NCBI GenBank assembly: GCA_026122225.1
Contig: JANEZZ010001952.1
Location: 186,001 to 250,000 of the forward strand
DNA from: Heloderma charlesbogerti
Taxonomy: Eukaryota; Chordata; Lepidosauria; Squamata; Helodermatidae
Reading direction: 5' to 3'
DNA length: 64,000 nucleotides
The translations under genes and the position numbers were made by a program. Below, one piece after another: positions 1 through 11,275 of the stretch (position 1 is its first letter; each line of letters starts with the position of its first letter). The notes beneath the pieces are model-generated. The model was given only the letters and a program-made list of their open reading frames with translations, searched no databases and was not told the origin of the DNA.

Positions 1-175
1 TCAAGCCCAGTCTTTTAAAAGCAAATCCCTGGGCCTGGATGGATGAATCTGTCATTTTGGGTTTCTCCCACATTCACATTTTTCTAATCTTAAGTTCTTT
101 TTGTCTCGGGCATGGACAACGCCGCAAAAATTGGTAATGTCTTGTCAAAATGAACTGAAACAGAATTTTCACTGA
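1..175. repeat. W-related MITE fragment, cut by the window start
   Basis: This stretch resembles 53220-53391: both share the phrases ccctgggcctgg, tctttttgtctc and gaactgaaacaraattctcac in the same order. The second copy ends in acccatcccta, the usual end of the hAT-like MITEs in this window. The copy here is older and its end is degraded. The motif gaactgaaacaaaattct, or its complement, recurs near 240, 9650, 26065 and 53010. Confidence 0.55.
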
Positions 176-667
176 TCTTGTGCATCTATGGACATCACTT
201 GATTTCTATGTACTTGATTACCGTACCGGGAATGGGTGAGAATTTCATTTCAGGTTTGTTTGTTTTTTTAAATAAGAATTTGCCAAAATCCACAAATGTC
301 TTCATATTCAGGATGGAAAGAGCTTGGGATTTATTATTATTTTTTTTTAAATGTGGTAGAAAGCAAAACTGACACGTTCGTCCACCCCTATTTCACTGGA
401 TGACTGGTGTCCAAAGATAAGAACCAACTCTTGGCATCATTATAAAGCATCACAGGTTAGGTGATATGAGATCCTATATCATCTTGGCTGCCCTTTTCTA
501 TTGCACCTTCTCCAGCTTTACAATATTCCTTTTGAGATCGGACAAAGAGATCCATACAGTTTCCCAAATATGCCTTCACCATAGATACATATTATAAGGG
601 CATTACGATACTGGTCATTCCTCCAAACTGCAATGTGATTGGGACTGTATAGATTAGGCACCGGCAT
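176..667. other. No gene recognised
   Basis: AT-rich sequence without a convincing reading frame. A short W-type end (gtgagaatttcatttcag) lies near 237-255. Nothing else is supported. Confidence 0.5.
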
Positions 668-1070
668 TAGGGATGGGCAAATGAGCAATGTTTGAGATCG
701 CCAGAATGCTCTGAACTTTGTCTCACCGCTGGTCTTGTGCCTAATTACTGTACACAATTGCAATGGCTGCTCATGTTGTGCAAATGGGAGTTTTATGAAA
801 ATCTCCCCAAATTTGCACAAATATCTTAATTTGCACAAATTTCCTCCATAGTCTAAAGCAGGAGTGCTTCGGTCCACTGAGGGAACTTGTGTAAATTAGG
901 AAATTTGAGCAAGTAGAACTGGGAATCAAGAATGAGTGAGATGAAGGGAAACACGTTTTTGCAATTTGTGAACATTTTCGGCAGATGTGTCCTTCCACTC
1001 ACGTTTGGGGCTTAACACGGGACACGCTCGCATGTTTTGTGAGCAAAAACAGAATTCCCATACATCCCTA
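668..1070 (+). mobile_element. hAT-like MITE, family C
   Basis: Starts tagggatgggcaaatgag and ends catacatcccta, the shared terminal inverted repeats. Interior phrases such as ccccaaatttgcacaaat and tttcctccatagtctaaagcag recur in the element at 35626-37092 and, inverted, at 33900-34279. The flanking 8-mers (ACCGGCAT and TCCAGAAT) match at only 5 of 8 positions, so the duplication is decayed or not real. No coding capacity is seen. Confidence 0.7.
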
Positions 1071-1172
1071 TCCAGAATCCCTTTAAGCTTGCTGGTGAAT
1101 GCTTTCCCAAGCACTGTACATTGGACTAGGGATGTGCAAATTCACCCCCATCAGGGTTCCCTGGGCGCCGGC

Positions 1173-2144
1173 TAGGGATGGCGGAGAATTTCTCCCTGAA
1201 ACTTCGGGGGGCCGAGCGCCAACATGTTCGGCCCCCCGAACAAGTTTCGGTGAGAAATCCTCCGCCCCCCCGCCCCCCGCCCCCCCCCGGGACGGGACTT
1301 ACCTTCCCTGAATGTCCCTCCCGGCAGCGGGTCTGGCTGGCGGTTCGTCCGGTGTTCGAGCGGGGTGGGAGCGGCAGCCGGTCTTTTGACCGGCTGCCGC
1401 CCCCGCCATTGCAATCAAAGAAAAAAAAAAACAAACGTCCCCTGATAGGCTACGTGACGATTCACGTAGCCTATCACAGCTAGATTTGCAAAGTCAGCCG
1501 TGATAGGCTACGTCAATCGTCACGTAGCCTATCCCGGGTGACTTAAAAAAAAAAAAAAAAGTGTGTACGGATAATGGCGGCCCCCATAGGGAGCCGCCAT
1601 TCCCGTTCCTTATTTGGTGGCTGTCGTCTACGTAAATGTTTACGTAGACTACGGCGAAAATAAGGGCAACGCTATTTGCGTTGCCCTTATTTTCGCCGTA
1701 GTCTACGTAAAGATTTACGTAGACTACAGCAACTAAATAAGGAACGCGAATGGCGGCTCCCTATGGGGGCCGCCATTCGCGTACGCGCTTTTTTTGTTTT
1801 TTTTAAAGTCACCCGTGATAGGCTACGTGACGATTCACGTAGCCTATCACGGCTGACTTTCCAGATCTAGCCATGATAGGCTACGTGAATCGTCACGTAG
1901 CCTATCAGGGGACATTTTTTTTTTTTTTAACTTTCGTGTTCGCGGCCGGGCGAGGCGGGAAGCCTCCTCCCCGGCCTGAATTTCGGCCGGGCGAGGCGGG
2001 AAGCCTCCCCCCCGGCCTGAATTTCGGCCGGGCGAGAAGGGAAGCCTCCCCCCCCGGCCTGAACTTCGCGGGGGGAGCAGCGAAGCGCTCCCCCCCACCG
2101 CGAACAAGCTGCGAGAAAAGGTAAGTGACTTTCGTCCACCCCTA
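1173..2144 (-). mobile_element. Foldback hAT MITE (copy A), nested in the family B MITE
   Basis: Bounded by a perfect 8-bp duplication GCGCCGGC (1165-1172 and 2145-2152), with TIRs tagggatggcgg and tccacccctA. The core 1436-1915 is one inverted repeat centred near 1675, built of smaller palindromes (around 1443, 1501, 1630, 1697, 1818, 1874). On the minus strand a GC-rich segment starting ATGGCGGGGGCGGCAGCC runs leftward to a donor-like GGTAAGT (complement at 1295-1304). On the plus strand the right arm ends in GGTAAGT at 2120. 8-bp duplications indicate hAT; no transposase is present. Confidence 0.9.
1940..2075 (+). repeat. Tandem ~41-bp GC-rich repeat inside foldback A
   Basis: Three tandem units of the form cggccgggcgaggcgggaag + cctccccccggcctgaattt. 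Each unit can fold on itself through ggcgaggcgggaagcctcc. The same array occurs at 39752-39870, 63140-63265 and, inverted, at 40225-40350 and 56800-56945. Unit number and spacing vary by copy. Confidence 0.85.
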
Positions 2145-2622
2145 GCGCCGGCCCGGCCCGGCCCAGCCCCACCCCTGTTCCTGCTCACCAGTCCATGGAC
2201 TGCTCTTGAGCCCCTCCCATGCTCGGCAAGCAGTCTGCATTCACCCTGATGGCCTCATCAAGCTCCATGGTTGCCATTTTTTGAAAAACAAAATGGCCAT
2301 CGTGAAATGCTCATACTTGTGTAGGCATGAGATGCACATTTTTTTTTTAATGCACATATTTGTGTATGTGTGAACATGTGCATTTTCAAAAGCATGCATC
2401 CTCGCACGTACGCAGATATGTGCATTTTTGCGGTCGCCATTTTATTTCTCAAAAAATGCTGACTGCGAAGCTTGTCGAAGCTACTTGGGTGAGTGCCAGC
2501 CATTTGCCAAGCATGGGCAGGGTAGTGGCAGGGGCAGGGGCTAGGCGAGCGGCACTTGGGGGTGTGGGAAGGGGCAGTTCTGCTGGATTCCCAGACAGAA
2601 TCGGGTGCCTGTGCCATCCCTA

Positions 2623-3864
2623 TGTTGGACAGGGACAGTACAGGACAGGGGGAAAGCAGAAACGTGCATCTCCAGGTTGCCTGAGAGTGACAAGCAAAGG
2701 CTTATCCTTTATGCTGTCCTGTCTGAATGACAATTTCTGTGCCTTTGTGTGGTGTGTGTGATCAAGAGAATGTGTGTGCATGCCTGCCTGCTGTTTATCA
2801 GTAAGGAAGACCACACAAGTGTCTATGTGTGTACATGAGAGGGGGAGAGAGAGAGAGAGAGAGGGAGAGTACCAAATACAGTTTAGAAAAACACACCAAT
2901 TTCTCCCAGTTTCTAATTTTAAATGGTCAATATGTCTGCCACATCCATACGTATTTCTCCTAAGCAGCGAGCTACAATCCCTTAGCATTGGTTAATCATG
3001 CTAACTGTAGGAAGAAAACTAGAGCAGTGCCCAGATGACTTCTCAAAATTCTCCACTCTTATATGTGGGTAGAAAAACGGGGAGGATAATTTCACCGAAT
3101 TTCTCCAGTGGGAGGAGAAATTCCCCAACAATTTCTCTCAGGTAGGGCTCACCACTGGCAAGGGTCATAGCACAGCTTGTTTCCTAAGGGTTTTTGGTTT
3201 TTGCATGGTCACTGTGACAGCAGCAAGTGTGTTGGCAGCCTGCCCCCCATTTTGCATTCTTCACAATGCCCCATACCTAGCATCATTCCAGGGCATATGG
3301 GGGGAGGGCAAACCCCACCCAAATATGGGGAAGAAAATTTGGGGGAATCCTGCAAAGTAGCCTTTATTTCTAGGAGGGTGGGTAAGAAAAAGAAAAAAAA
3401 ATCTCAGGATTTTTCTGATAAACTGGCTCAGCTCTAGTTCTCATTCTTAGGACCCAGCACTTTCCCCAGGACTTTCCAAATGTTAAATTGTTGAGGGGTG
3501 ATTGTGGTTTGTGGATACATCTTGACTCTAATGCAGTTGCAGAGAGATGATTGTACAATGAAATACAGGGCACTCGTACTCACTCCTCAGTCACCTCCTA
3601 AGTAAAGGAAGTACAGAAACCCTGATAGTAACCCATGAGAATTTCACCCAAATTTCTCCTACTTTAATTTCCTTTTCAAAAGCAATTTCTTTTCTATCAA
3701 ATTGAATGGGAATAGTTGAAAATAAAGCAGGAGAAATTTTTTGGCACAGCATTAAAACGACAGGAAGCATCCAAATCCACTGGCCATAAAATGTGAACGC
3801 AAACAAACAGGATTCACAAGAGGAAATAGTTTAGTTTTGTGTACTAAAGTTTATTTAGTGTGTA

Positions 3865-3917
<53 letters not shown>

Positions 3918-4159
3918 AAAAATTAGAGGCAGATACACATAGATGTTACGAAGACACAACTAATCTTTAGTTACAATCTGTTTGAAAAGAAGAATAGCTG
4001 GTATTATGAACCCATAGTAGGCAGTCCCCTTCCCCTCCTCTCTATTGCTAAGTGTTAGGAATGGACAAATCGTTCTGTTTCACTATATGTAATATTAGTA
4101 TTTTTTCAAGAACAAGTTAATAGCATCCTATTTTTGCATCAGTTTGCAAATTCTTTAGT
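2623..4159. other. No gene recognised; low-complexity pockets
   Basis: Holds an imperfect (GA)n tract near 2838-2866 and otherwise unassigned sequence. No frame here is convincing on length or composition. Confidence 0.5.
3867..3917. repeat. (GT)n(AT)n microsatellite
   Basis: About 16 GT units run directly into about 9 AT units. Confidence 0.95.
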
Positions 4160-4322
4160 GTGTAAAGTGTTATCCTCACAACAACCCTGTGAGGTAGGTT
4201 TGCTAGAGAGTCAGTGACTGGCCCAAAATCACCCAGTGACCTTTATGGCCCGAGTGGGGACTAGAATCTGAATCTCTCAAGTCCCAGACCATCACTCTAA
4301 CCACTACGCTGTGCTGGCTGTC
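4160..4322 (-). mobile_element. tRNA-derived SINE, minus strand
   Basis: On the minus strand it reads gccagcacagcgtagtggtt agagtg... then ctcactgg...gggccagtcactgactct and acctcacagggttgttgtga. It is the same family as 28679-28926 (+), 42315-42517 (-) and 58440-58672 (+). It stops at the presumed 5' end of the CR1 element. Confidence 0.8.
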
Positions 4323-4874
4323 GCACATCTCCGGCTTTTGTATTGTCTCTGAGCATGGCGCTACACAGCCCATCAAGCTAAGAGGTAAGTGGGTTGCAGG
4401 AAGCCCAGGGGCCTGCCCTTTATCCTTCTGATTGGCTGTGAGCTCACCAGGTGCTTCTGAGAGCTCCAACTGAATTGGAGGGGTGTGGCCTGAGTACTCC
4501 CAGCAGCTGACTGGGCGGGAAGCTTCAGTCTGTTTCCCGCCTCCCAGCTGAGCAGAGCAGAGCAGAGCAGAGCAAGCTGCTCCAGCTGGTTCAGGGACTA
4601 CAGAAGCAGGCAAGCTCCCAGAAAGCGAGCAAACAGAGCGAGCGAAGAGGGGGAGCAAACAGGAGTTGGCCAGGGGAGGTCAAAGGGGAGGCCCCTAACA
4701 TTTTTTTAAATTATTTTTATTTTTTATTTTAACTAACTTTTTTCCATTTCTTTGTCTTGTAACACACACTTTCACACCAGTGGGACTCTGCTTTTAACCT
4801 CTACTGAGTAGAGGAGCAGGCACAGGCTAGTCTAGAACAATCACAAAGCTAGACACAAAAAGGGAAAAGAGGCT

Positions 4875-5900
4875 ATGGAAGGACAAGACTCTCCAGTGGT
4901 GGTGACCTGCAAGGTGTGTGCAATGTTTGTTTTCTTGCCTGAGAACAACATGGCCTACACCTGCAACAAGTGCAAGTTGATCACCCTGCTGGAGGAAAAA
5001 GTAAGTGGACTGGAGCGGCGACTGTCGACCCTCCGGGGAATAAGAGAACACGAAGAGTTCTTGGACAGAATGGGGGAACTACAGCAGCAAAGGGCAGACC
5101 AGAAGCTTGAAGAGCAACAGCAAGATGAGGCAGTGGGAAATGCTGAGGTGAAGAAAAATGGAATAGAGGATACTCCTTGGAAAAGGGTGACAGTTAGGAG
5201 AAGAAGAACTAGATGCCACTCTGCACCAGTGGAAGCAGTGGAGCTGTGGAACCGATTCCAGGTACTTGTGGATGAGACTGGAGGACAGCCTGCAGAGGAA
5301 GAATCACAGGGGAACCTGCATGAGAGTGAGCAAGAGTCTAAAGGTCAGTCAAACAGAGGCGATGAAACCCAGGCCTACAAGAAGAAGAAGAGAAGAGTGG
5401 TAGTAGTGGGAGACTCCTTGCTGCGTGGGATTGAGACCCAAGTATGTTGCAAAGACCCATGGACTCGCCAGGTATGTTGTCTCCTGGGAGGACAGATTAG
5501 AGACATGACTGAAAGGTTGCCTGCACTCATAAAGCCCACTGACAGTTATCCCTTTCTTCTCATCCATGTGGGAACAAATGATACCGCCAAGCGGAGCTAC
5601 GAAGAGATCACGTCAGACTTTGAAGCTTTGGGAAGGAAACTCAAGAACTTTGGGGCCCAGATAGTTTTCTCATCCATCCTTCCAGTAGTTAGAAGAGGGA
5701 TAGAAAGGGAACGAAAAATACTCCGGGTGAATGGCTGGCTACGAAGGTAGTGCCGACGAGAGAGATTTGGATTCTGGGACCACGGGCTATACTTCCTGGA
5801 AGATGGGCTGTTGGCTAGGGATGGGTTGCACCTCACAAAGGATGGGAAGAATGTGTTTGGCCACAGAATGAAGAACTTCATCAGGAGGGCTTTAAACTGA
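4875..5900 (+). pseudogene. CR1 ORF1 (nucleic-acid-binding and esterase-like), premature stop
   Basis: The N terminus has two CxxC pairs (VTCKVCAMF and YTCNKCKL), consistent with a small zinc-binding fold, followed by a coiled-coil-like stretch (LITLLEEKVSGLERRLSTL) and a basic KKKKRR region. The second half is SGNH-hydrolase-like: GDSLLRGIE (nucleophile Ser block) and HVGTNDT. A TAG at 5748-5750 interrupts the frame; the same frame continues to TGA at 5898-5900 and includes the block DGLHLT, where the catalytic Asp-His pair of this fold would lie. The TAG is probably a decayed TGG. The ATG at 4875 was chosen as the first in-frame start before the cysteine motif. The product as it stands would lack the last catalytic block. 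Confidence 0.85.
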
Positions 5901-5923
5901 ATCCTACGGGGAAGGGAGATGTA

Positions 5924-8787
5924 ATGTTGGGGGTAACAATGGACATAGGCGCATGCACTGCAATGGAGAGAACAGCTCTGATAGTGCCCAATAATAATCT
6001 TCAGACACATGTAGGAAGAAAGCCAGACTATGAAGCACATGGTCTTCGATGTCTATATACTAATGCCCAGAGTATGGGAAACAAACAGAACGAACCTGAA
6101 CTCTTAATACAAGAGGGAAATTATGACCTGATAGGTATAACTGAGACTTGGTGGGATGACTCTCATGACTGGAATACAGCAATTGAAGGATATAACTTGT
6201 TCAAAAAGAACAAGAGGAACAGAAAGGGAGGTGGGGTTGCACTGTATGTGAAAAATACATATCTCTGCACAGAAATACAGGAGGAGGAGCTTGGTAGCCC
6301 CATCGAGAGCATCTGGGTTGAAATAAATGGAGCAAAGGAGTCTACTGCCGGCCACCCAATCAAGGAGAAGACAAGGATGAAACTTTTGAAAAGCAAATAG
6401 CCAATGTTTTAAGGAAGCATGATGTAGTAGTAATGGCGGACTTCAATTTCCCCGATATTTGTTGGGAGACAAATTCTGCAAAACATGGCCCCTCCAGGAA
6501 ATTCCTGACTTGTGTGGCGGATAACTTCCTCCTACAGAAAGTAGAGGAAGGAACTAGAGGATCGGCTATCCTTGACTTGATCCTAACCAACAGAGATGAC
6601 TTAGTGGATAAAGTAGCAGTTACAGGAACTCTGGGGGAAAGTGACCATGTTGTACTTGAGTTCTTGGTTCTAAGGGAAGCAAAAGCCAAGTGTAGTCAAA
6701 CGCGTACCCTGGATTTTAGGAAAGCTGATTTTCATAAACTCAGAACAATGATCAGTAAGGTTCCATGGCAAGCGATGCTAGCGAGAAAAGGAGTCCAAGA
6801 TGGGTGGGAGTTTTTAAAAAAGGAAATTTTCAAGGCACAATCACAAGCAATTCCAACAAGAAGAAAAGGTGGAAGACAACAGAAGAAGCCAATGTGGCTT
6901 CACAAAAAGCTTAGGGATTACCTGAAAACAAAAAAGGACACATATAGGAAGTGGAAAGAAGGCCAAGTAACAAAGGAAGAGTACAGGCAAATAGCACAGA
7001 ATTTCAGGGATGGTGTCAGGAAGGCTAAAGCTGAGAATGAGCTGAGGTTAGCAAGGGATGTTAAAAACAACAAAAAGGCTTTCTTCAGCTACGTGCATAG
7101 TAAAAGGCAGAGGAAAGAAATGGTGGTTCAGCTATTAAATAAGGATGGCAAAATGATAACAGATGACAAAGAAAAGGCAGAGGCGCTCAATTCCTAGTTT
7201 GGCTCAGCCTTCTCCCAAAAGAGGGTCTATGACCCCCCTGGCAAAGGCGAAGTACAGGCTGAAGGGGCAGGATTGCAGCTTGAGATCGACAGGCATATGG
7301 TCAAGGAACACCTAATTACTTTGAATGAGTTCAAATCTCCAGGGCCAGATGAAATGCATCCTAGAGTCATAAAGGAACTGGCAGAAGAACTCTCAGAACC
7401 GCTGTCTATTCTCTTTGAGAAATCATGGAGGACGGGGGAAGTGCCAGATGACTGGAGGAGGGCTAACATTGTCCCTATCTTCAAAAAGGGTAAAAAGGAG
7501 GAACCTGGGAACTACAGACCAGTCAGTCTGACATCAATCCCTGGGAAAATTCTGGAGCAGATGATAAAGCAATCCGTCTGGAAACACCTTGATAACAATG
7601 CCGTGATTACGCGAAGCCAACATGGATTTGTCAAAAACAAGTCCTGCCAGACAAATCTGATCTCATTTTTTGATCAAGTAACCTCCCTTGTAGACCGTGG
7701 GAATGCTGTAGACATCATTTACCTTGACTTCAGCAAAGCTTTCGACAAAGTGCCCCATGATCTCCTGATGAGCAAACTAGCTCAAAGTGGGCTAGATGAA
7801 ACAATGATCCGGTGGATCCACAGTTGGCTACAGAATCGGACTGAAAGTGTGCTTATCAATGGGACCTTCTCAAACTGGGGAGAGGTAACGAGTGGGGTAC
7901 CGCAGGGCTCAGTCCTGGGCCCAGTGCTCTTCAACATTTTTATGAATGACTTGGAGGAGGAGGTGCAGGGAATGCTGATCAAATTTGCAGATGACACAAA
8001 ATTGGGAGGGATAGCTAATACTTTGGAAGACAGAAACAAAATTCAAAGTGATCTGGATAGACTGGAGCGCTGGGCGGAAAACAACAGAATGGCATTTAAT
8101 AGGGACAAATGCCAAGTTCTGCACCTAGGAAAAAGAAACCAAATGCACAGCTACAAGATGGGGGATACATGGCTCAACCACACTACAAGCGAGAAGGATC
8201 TTGGAATTGTTGTCAATCAAAAGCTGAATATGAGCCAACAATGTGATGTGGCTGCAAAAAAGGCAAATGCTATTTTGGGCTGCATTCATAGAAGCATCGC
8301 TTCCAAATCCTGGGAAGTACTAGTTCCCCTCTACTCAGCACTGGTTAGGCCTTATCTGGAGTACTGTGTCCAGTTCTGGGCACCACACTTTAAGAAGGAT
8401 GCAGACAAACTGGAGAGGGTTCAGAGGAGGGCAACAAAGATGTTCAGGGGACTGGAAACAAAGCCCTATGAAGAGAGACTGAAAGAACTGGGCATGTTTA
8501 GCCTTGAGAAGAGAAGACTGAGGGGAGATATGATAGCACTCTTCAAGTACTTGAAAGGTTGTCACAGAGAAGAAGGCCAGGATCTCTTCTTGATCATCCC
8601 AGAGTGCAGGACACGGAATAATGGGCTCAAGTTACAGGAAGCCAGATTCTGGCTGAACATCAAGAAAAACTTCCTGACTGTAAGAGCAATACGACAATGG
8701 AACCAATTACCTGGGGAGGTGGTGGGCTCTCCCACACTGGAGGCCTTCAAGACGAGGCTGGACAGCCATTTGTCAGGGATGGTCTGA
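5924..8787 (+). pseudogene. CR1 ORF2: AP endonuclease and reverse transcriptase, broken
   Basis: The endonuclease part shows YTNAQS, ITETWW, a MADFNFP block and SDHVV. The reverse transcriptase shows GPDEMHPRVIKEL, NYRPVSLTS, YLDFSKAFDKVPH, GVPQGSVLGP and the catalytic FADD at 7984-7995. The frame shifts near 6335-6345: the first part (5924-6400) is two bases out from the rest. A TAG at 7195-7197 lies in the linker, after which the frame runs open from about 7200 to TGA at 8785-8787. In CR1 this enzyme nicks target DNA and primes cDNA synthesis from RNA carrying the family 3' end. With two lesions no full protein can be made. Confidence 0.9.
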
Positions 8788-8868
8788 CTTGGATTCCTGC
8801 ATTGAGCAGGGGGTTGGACTCGATGGCCTTGTAGGCCCCTTCCAACCCTACTATTCTATGATTCTAAG

Positions 8869-9630
8869 TTTGCTACAAGTAATAATAACTGCTGCTCCCC
8901 ATGTTTGGAACCATTTTTTCCCAGGCATCCACCTCGCTCCTTCTATTGGTATAATCACCTGATTAAAAACTCACCTCTTCACTCATGTATTTTACAGATT
9001 TCCCTTTTCTACTTTCCCTTCCATTGTCCTTTCCCTGTATGATGTTTTCATTCTATACACAGTGCCTAGTTCTTATAGGCAATCTAGAGTTTTAGTTGCT
9101 GTCTTTATTATTGTTGTTGTTATCATTATCATTACCATTAAATATTATATATTTATTGTGCTTCTCCTTGTGTTCAAAGTTTTTCACATTTGTGCAATAA
9201 TATTTTATGTTTGTTTAGTTATTCCATACAATTTTATCATTCGAAGTTTAATTCATTTCCTTATATTGGCTTCATTACTGATTTGGAAGTAGTTTATTCT
9301 TTTCCATAACTTTGAATCATTTTTGTTTGCCAATAATTATAATGGCAGACCAGGCCAGTGTTTTGCTGCCTGTGGTTTTTCATCCTATTGGCATGACATT
9401 TTCAGGCATTCTACTAGCCTTCCAAAAAATCGGATCTGCCAAATTTCAGATAGATGGAAGGAAGGCACTGAATTTATAGGCAACTGAAAAGGTAGACAGG
9501 CGCAGCCTACATTCTCTTTTAATTTCTCCTTCCCAGTAACCTTTCTTTGACCTGTACAGGCTGTTCCACCAAGGATCCCATTGAAATGACTAGATTTTGA
9601 TTCCCATTCATTTTTATTATGAAAAAGAAT
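8869..9630. other. No gene; possible old LINE tail
   Basis: The first 200 bases (ctcctttccattttg-like, AT-rich) could be a decayed LINE 3' end, since one frame gives a short LKTHLFTHVF-like phrase as in L2-type C termini. This is weak. The remainder is AT-rich and unassigned. Confidence 0.35.
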
Positions 9631-10015
9631 GTAGGGATATATGAAAATTTCATTTCAGTTCACAAATCACTTGAAAGTACTCTGTTCGCAACTCTGAACA
9701 TAAACAAACATGATGGGAGTCCATGTTCTCCAAAACTGCTTGCAAATTCCTGAACTTGCGTTCATGTTTGCAAAATGCGCAACTTTAAAAATGCACACTT
9801 TTTGAAAAACACACACCTTTTGAAAAATGCACACATTGAAACGGACTGAAAAATAGGTTGCAAACGAGAATGGGAGCAAGCCAAATTGAGTATTGAAGTT
9901 ATGTTTGGAGAATTCCAGCAAGCTCGAGCATCCCTGGTTCTTCTACCTCTAAAAGAACGAAAGAACTGGAGCTCATTTGTCGTGTTTTCCATTCATTTAA
10001 AAAAAATGAATACAC
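9631..10015 (+). mobile_element. hAT-like MITE, family W
   Basis: Left end tagggatatatgaaaatttc, right end acacacccctA. The interior is rich in tgcacactttttgaaaa phrases shared with 16690-17680 and 25930-26095. No clear 8-bp duplication is visible. Confidence 0.6.
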
Positions 10016-10563
10016 ACCCCTAATCATTCTTCATTCAATACGGGCCAGTCAGCAACTGGAAATGTCTGGGCCAAATCTGGCCCCTTGCCTTGAGTATTGT
10101 TGCCTGGCTTTCCACTTGTCAACCTAAAACTGGAAAGATATGCAAGCCCTTTTCAGGGATTCTTCTTAATGTGCAGAAGCAACGTGTGAGGAGAGGGAGC
10201 ACTCCAGCCCTGCCTCGCTCCATTGTCACATCCGACACCCTCCATGTGAAGATGAGAACTTCCTCTATCTGTGGAGGCTCGCCACACAATTAACAATTAA
10301 CATTCTGCTAATCACACATACCAGAGCTATGAGTGGTCGGCTTATTTACCTCTGTGAAAACATGTTTGGATCCAGTTTAGGAAAAAGCACATATTTCCAT
10401 TGGAAGGGGGAGGGGAATTCAATGGAGACTTTTTGTTTTCTATTTTCACCCCACTCCCCGTGGGGTGATGGTGGAAGTTCAGGCCAAAAATTGGAGGGGA
10501 AAACCTAAACCCCACCTCCTGAATTTCCATAGCTCTGCTATTCATTATTAGGGAATGCTTAGT

Positions 10564-10897
10564 TAGGGATGGACAGACTCACCCATGTTCACTGAGTGCC
10601 CATGCCCAACCAGTCACTGCTACCACCCGCCCATACTCACTGGGCCGCACAAGCCCGGGAGGGCTCAGCAAGGGGTCTGGGAGTGCCCTGCAGCTGCCTG
10701 CTCCTTGCTGTGAGCTACCATTTTGTCCCAAGATCAGGCCCCCATAATTTCCATATATTTCATGTTGTGAAAAAAGGCAGCCATACAGGGCCATTTCTAC
10801 AACGTCAGAGGCTCAACGAGCAGCATCCAGGGGGGCGATCATGGGGGGAGGAGCCCGTTGGACTCCACCTCGCTGTTGTGTGCTCACAATATCCCTA
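10564..10897 (+). mobile_element. hAT-like MITE, family E
   Basis: Perfect 8-bp duplication TGCTTAGT (10556-10563 and 10898-10905). TIRs are tagggatggacagactcacc and aatatcccta. The left end matches the element at 45555-46066. No coding capacity. Confidence 0.9.
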
Positions 10898-11049
10898 TGC
10901 TTAGTATGGGCCAGTAGAATCTGGGCAAAATAATTTGCTGGCAGGCTACTTGGGTGGGTATGAGGGGACTGAGGTGTTCTCAACTCAGTGTGGCCCTCCA
11001 TGCCCAATAGGGACACACAACAGTCCAGCATTGTAGCTATTGTTATTAC

Positions 11050-11195
11050 CATCATCATCATCTTCATCATCCTTATTGGTCAAGTAGGGGTTGAGGCCAA
11101 GAGATAATGGTTTCTGTCAGGACATCCAGTGGATTTATCACTGCGATGAGATTTAAATCTGGGATATCCCAGTTCACAGCTGAAGCTCTTAACAT
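11050..11195 (-). mobile_element. Possible decayed SINE, minus strand
   Basis: The minus strand contains agatttaaatctcatc, reminiscent of a B-box region, beside (ATC)n-rich sequence at 11045-11075. Weak. Confidence 0.3.
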
Positions 11196-11275
11196 TTCCT
11201 TTCTTTTTTAAAAAAAGAAGAAATCCAACAAAAGACCACATGTTGCTGAGGGTGGTTTCATTCTCTGTGTTCCAG

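Larger units (their letters stand above)
1127..2622 (+). mobile_element. hAT-like MITE, family B, interrupted by a foldback MITE
   Basis: Left end tagggatgtgcaaattcacc, right end gtgccatcccta. The flanking 8-mers CATTGGAC (1119-1126) and TGTTGGAC (2623-2630) differ only at CA versus TG, as expected if an ancestral CG decayed on opposite strands. A second copy of the family is at 18966-19428; both share tggttgccattttttgaaaa and the tgcacatttttgc phrases. About 970 bp of foldback (1173-2144) sits inside it. Confidence 0.85.
4325..8868 (+). mobile_element. Near full-length CR1 LINE
   Basis: A non-LTR retrotransposon with a GC-rich 5' UTR (about 4325-4874, including a short agagc tandem near 4556), an ORF1 with zinc-knuckle-like cysteines and an SGNH-esterase-like domain, an ORF2 with endonuclease and reverse transcriptase, and the CR1 3' end (ccttccaaccctactattctatgattct). 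CR1 copies are usually 5'-truncated, so a copy of about 4.5 kb is notable. It carries one stop in ORF1 and at least one frameshift and one stop in ORF2, so it is dead but fairly young. The exact 5' boundary is inferred. Confidence 0.92.

Noticed and set aside
1126..1434. Overlapping GC-rich frames in the foldback arms as independent proteins
   Set aside because: Low-complexity Pro, Arg and Gly frames occur in several phases of the same GC-rich arm. Only the ATG-to-donor frame is discussed.
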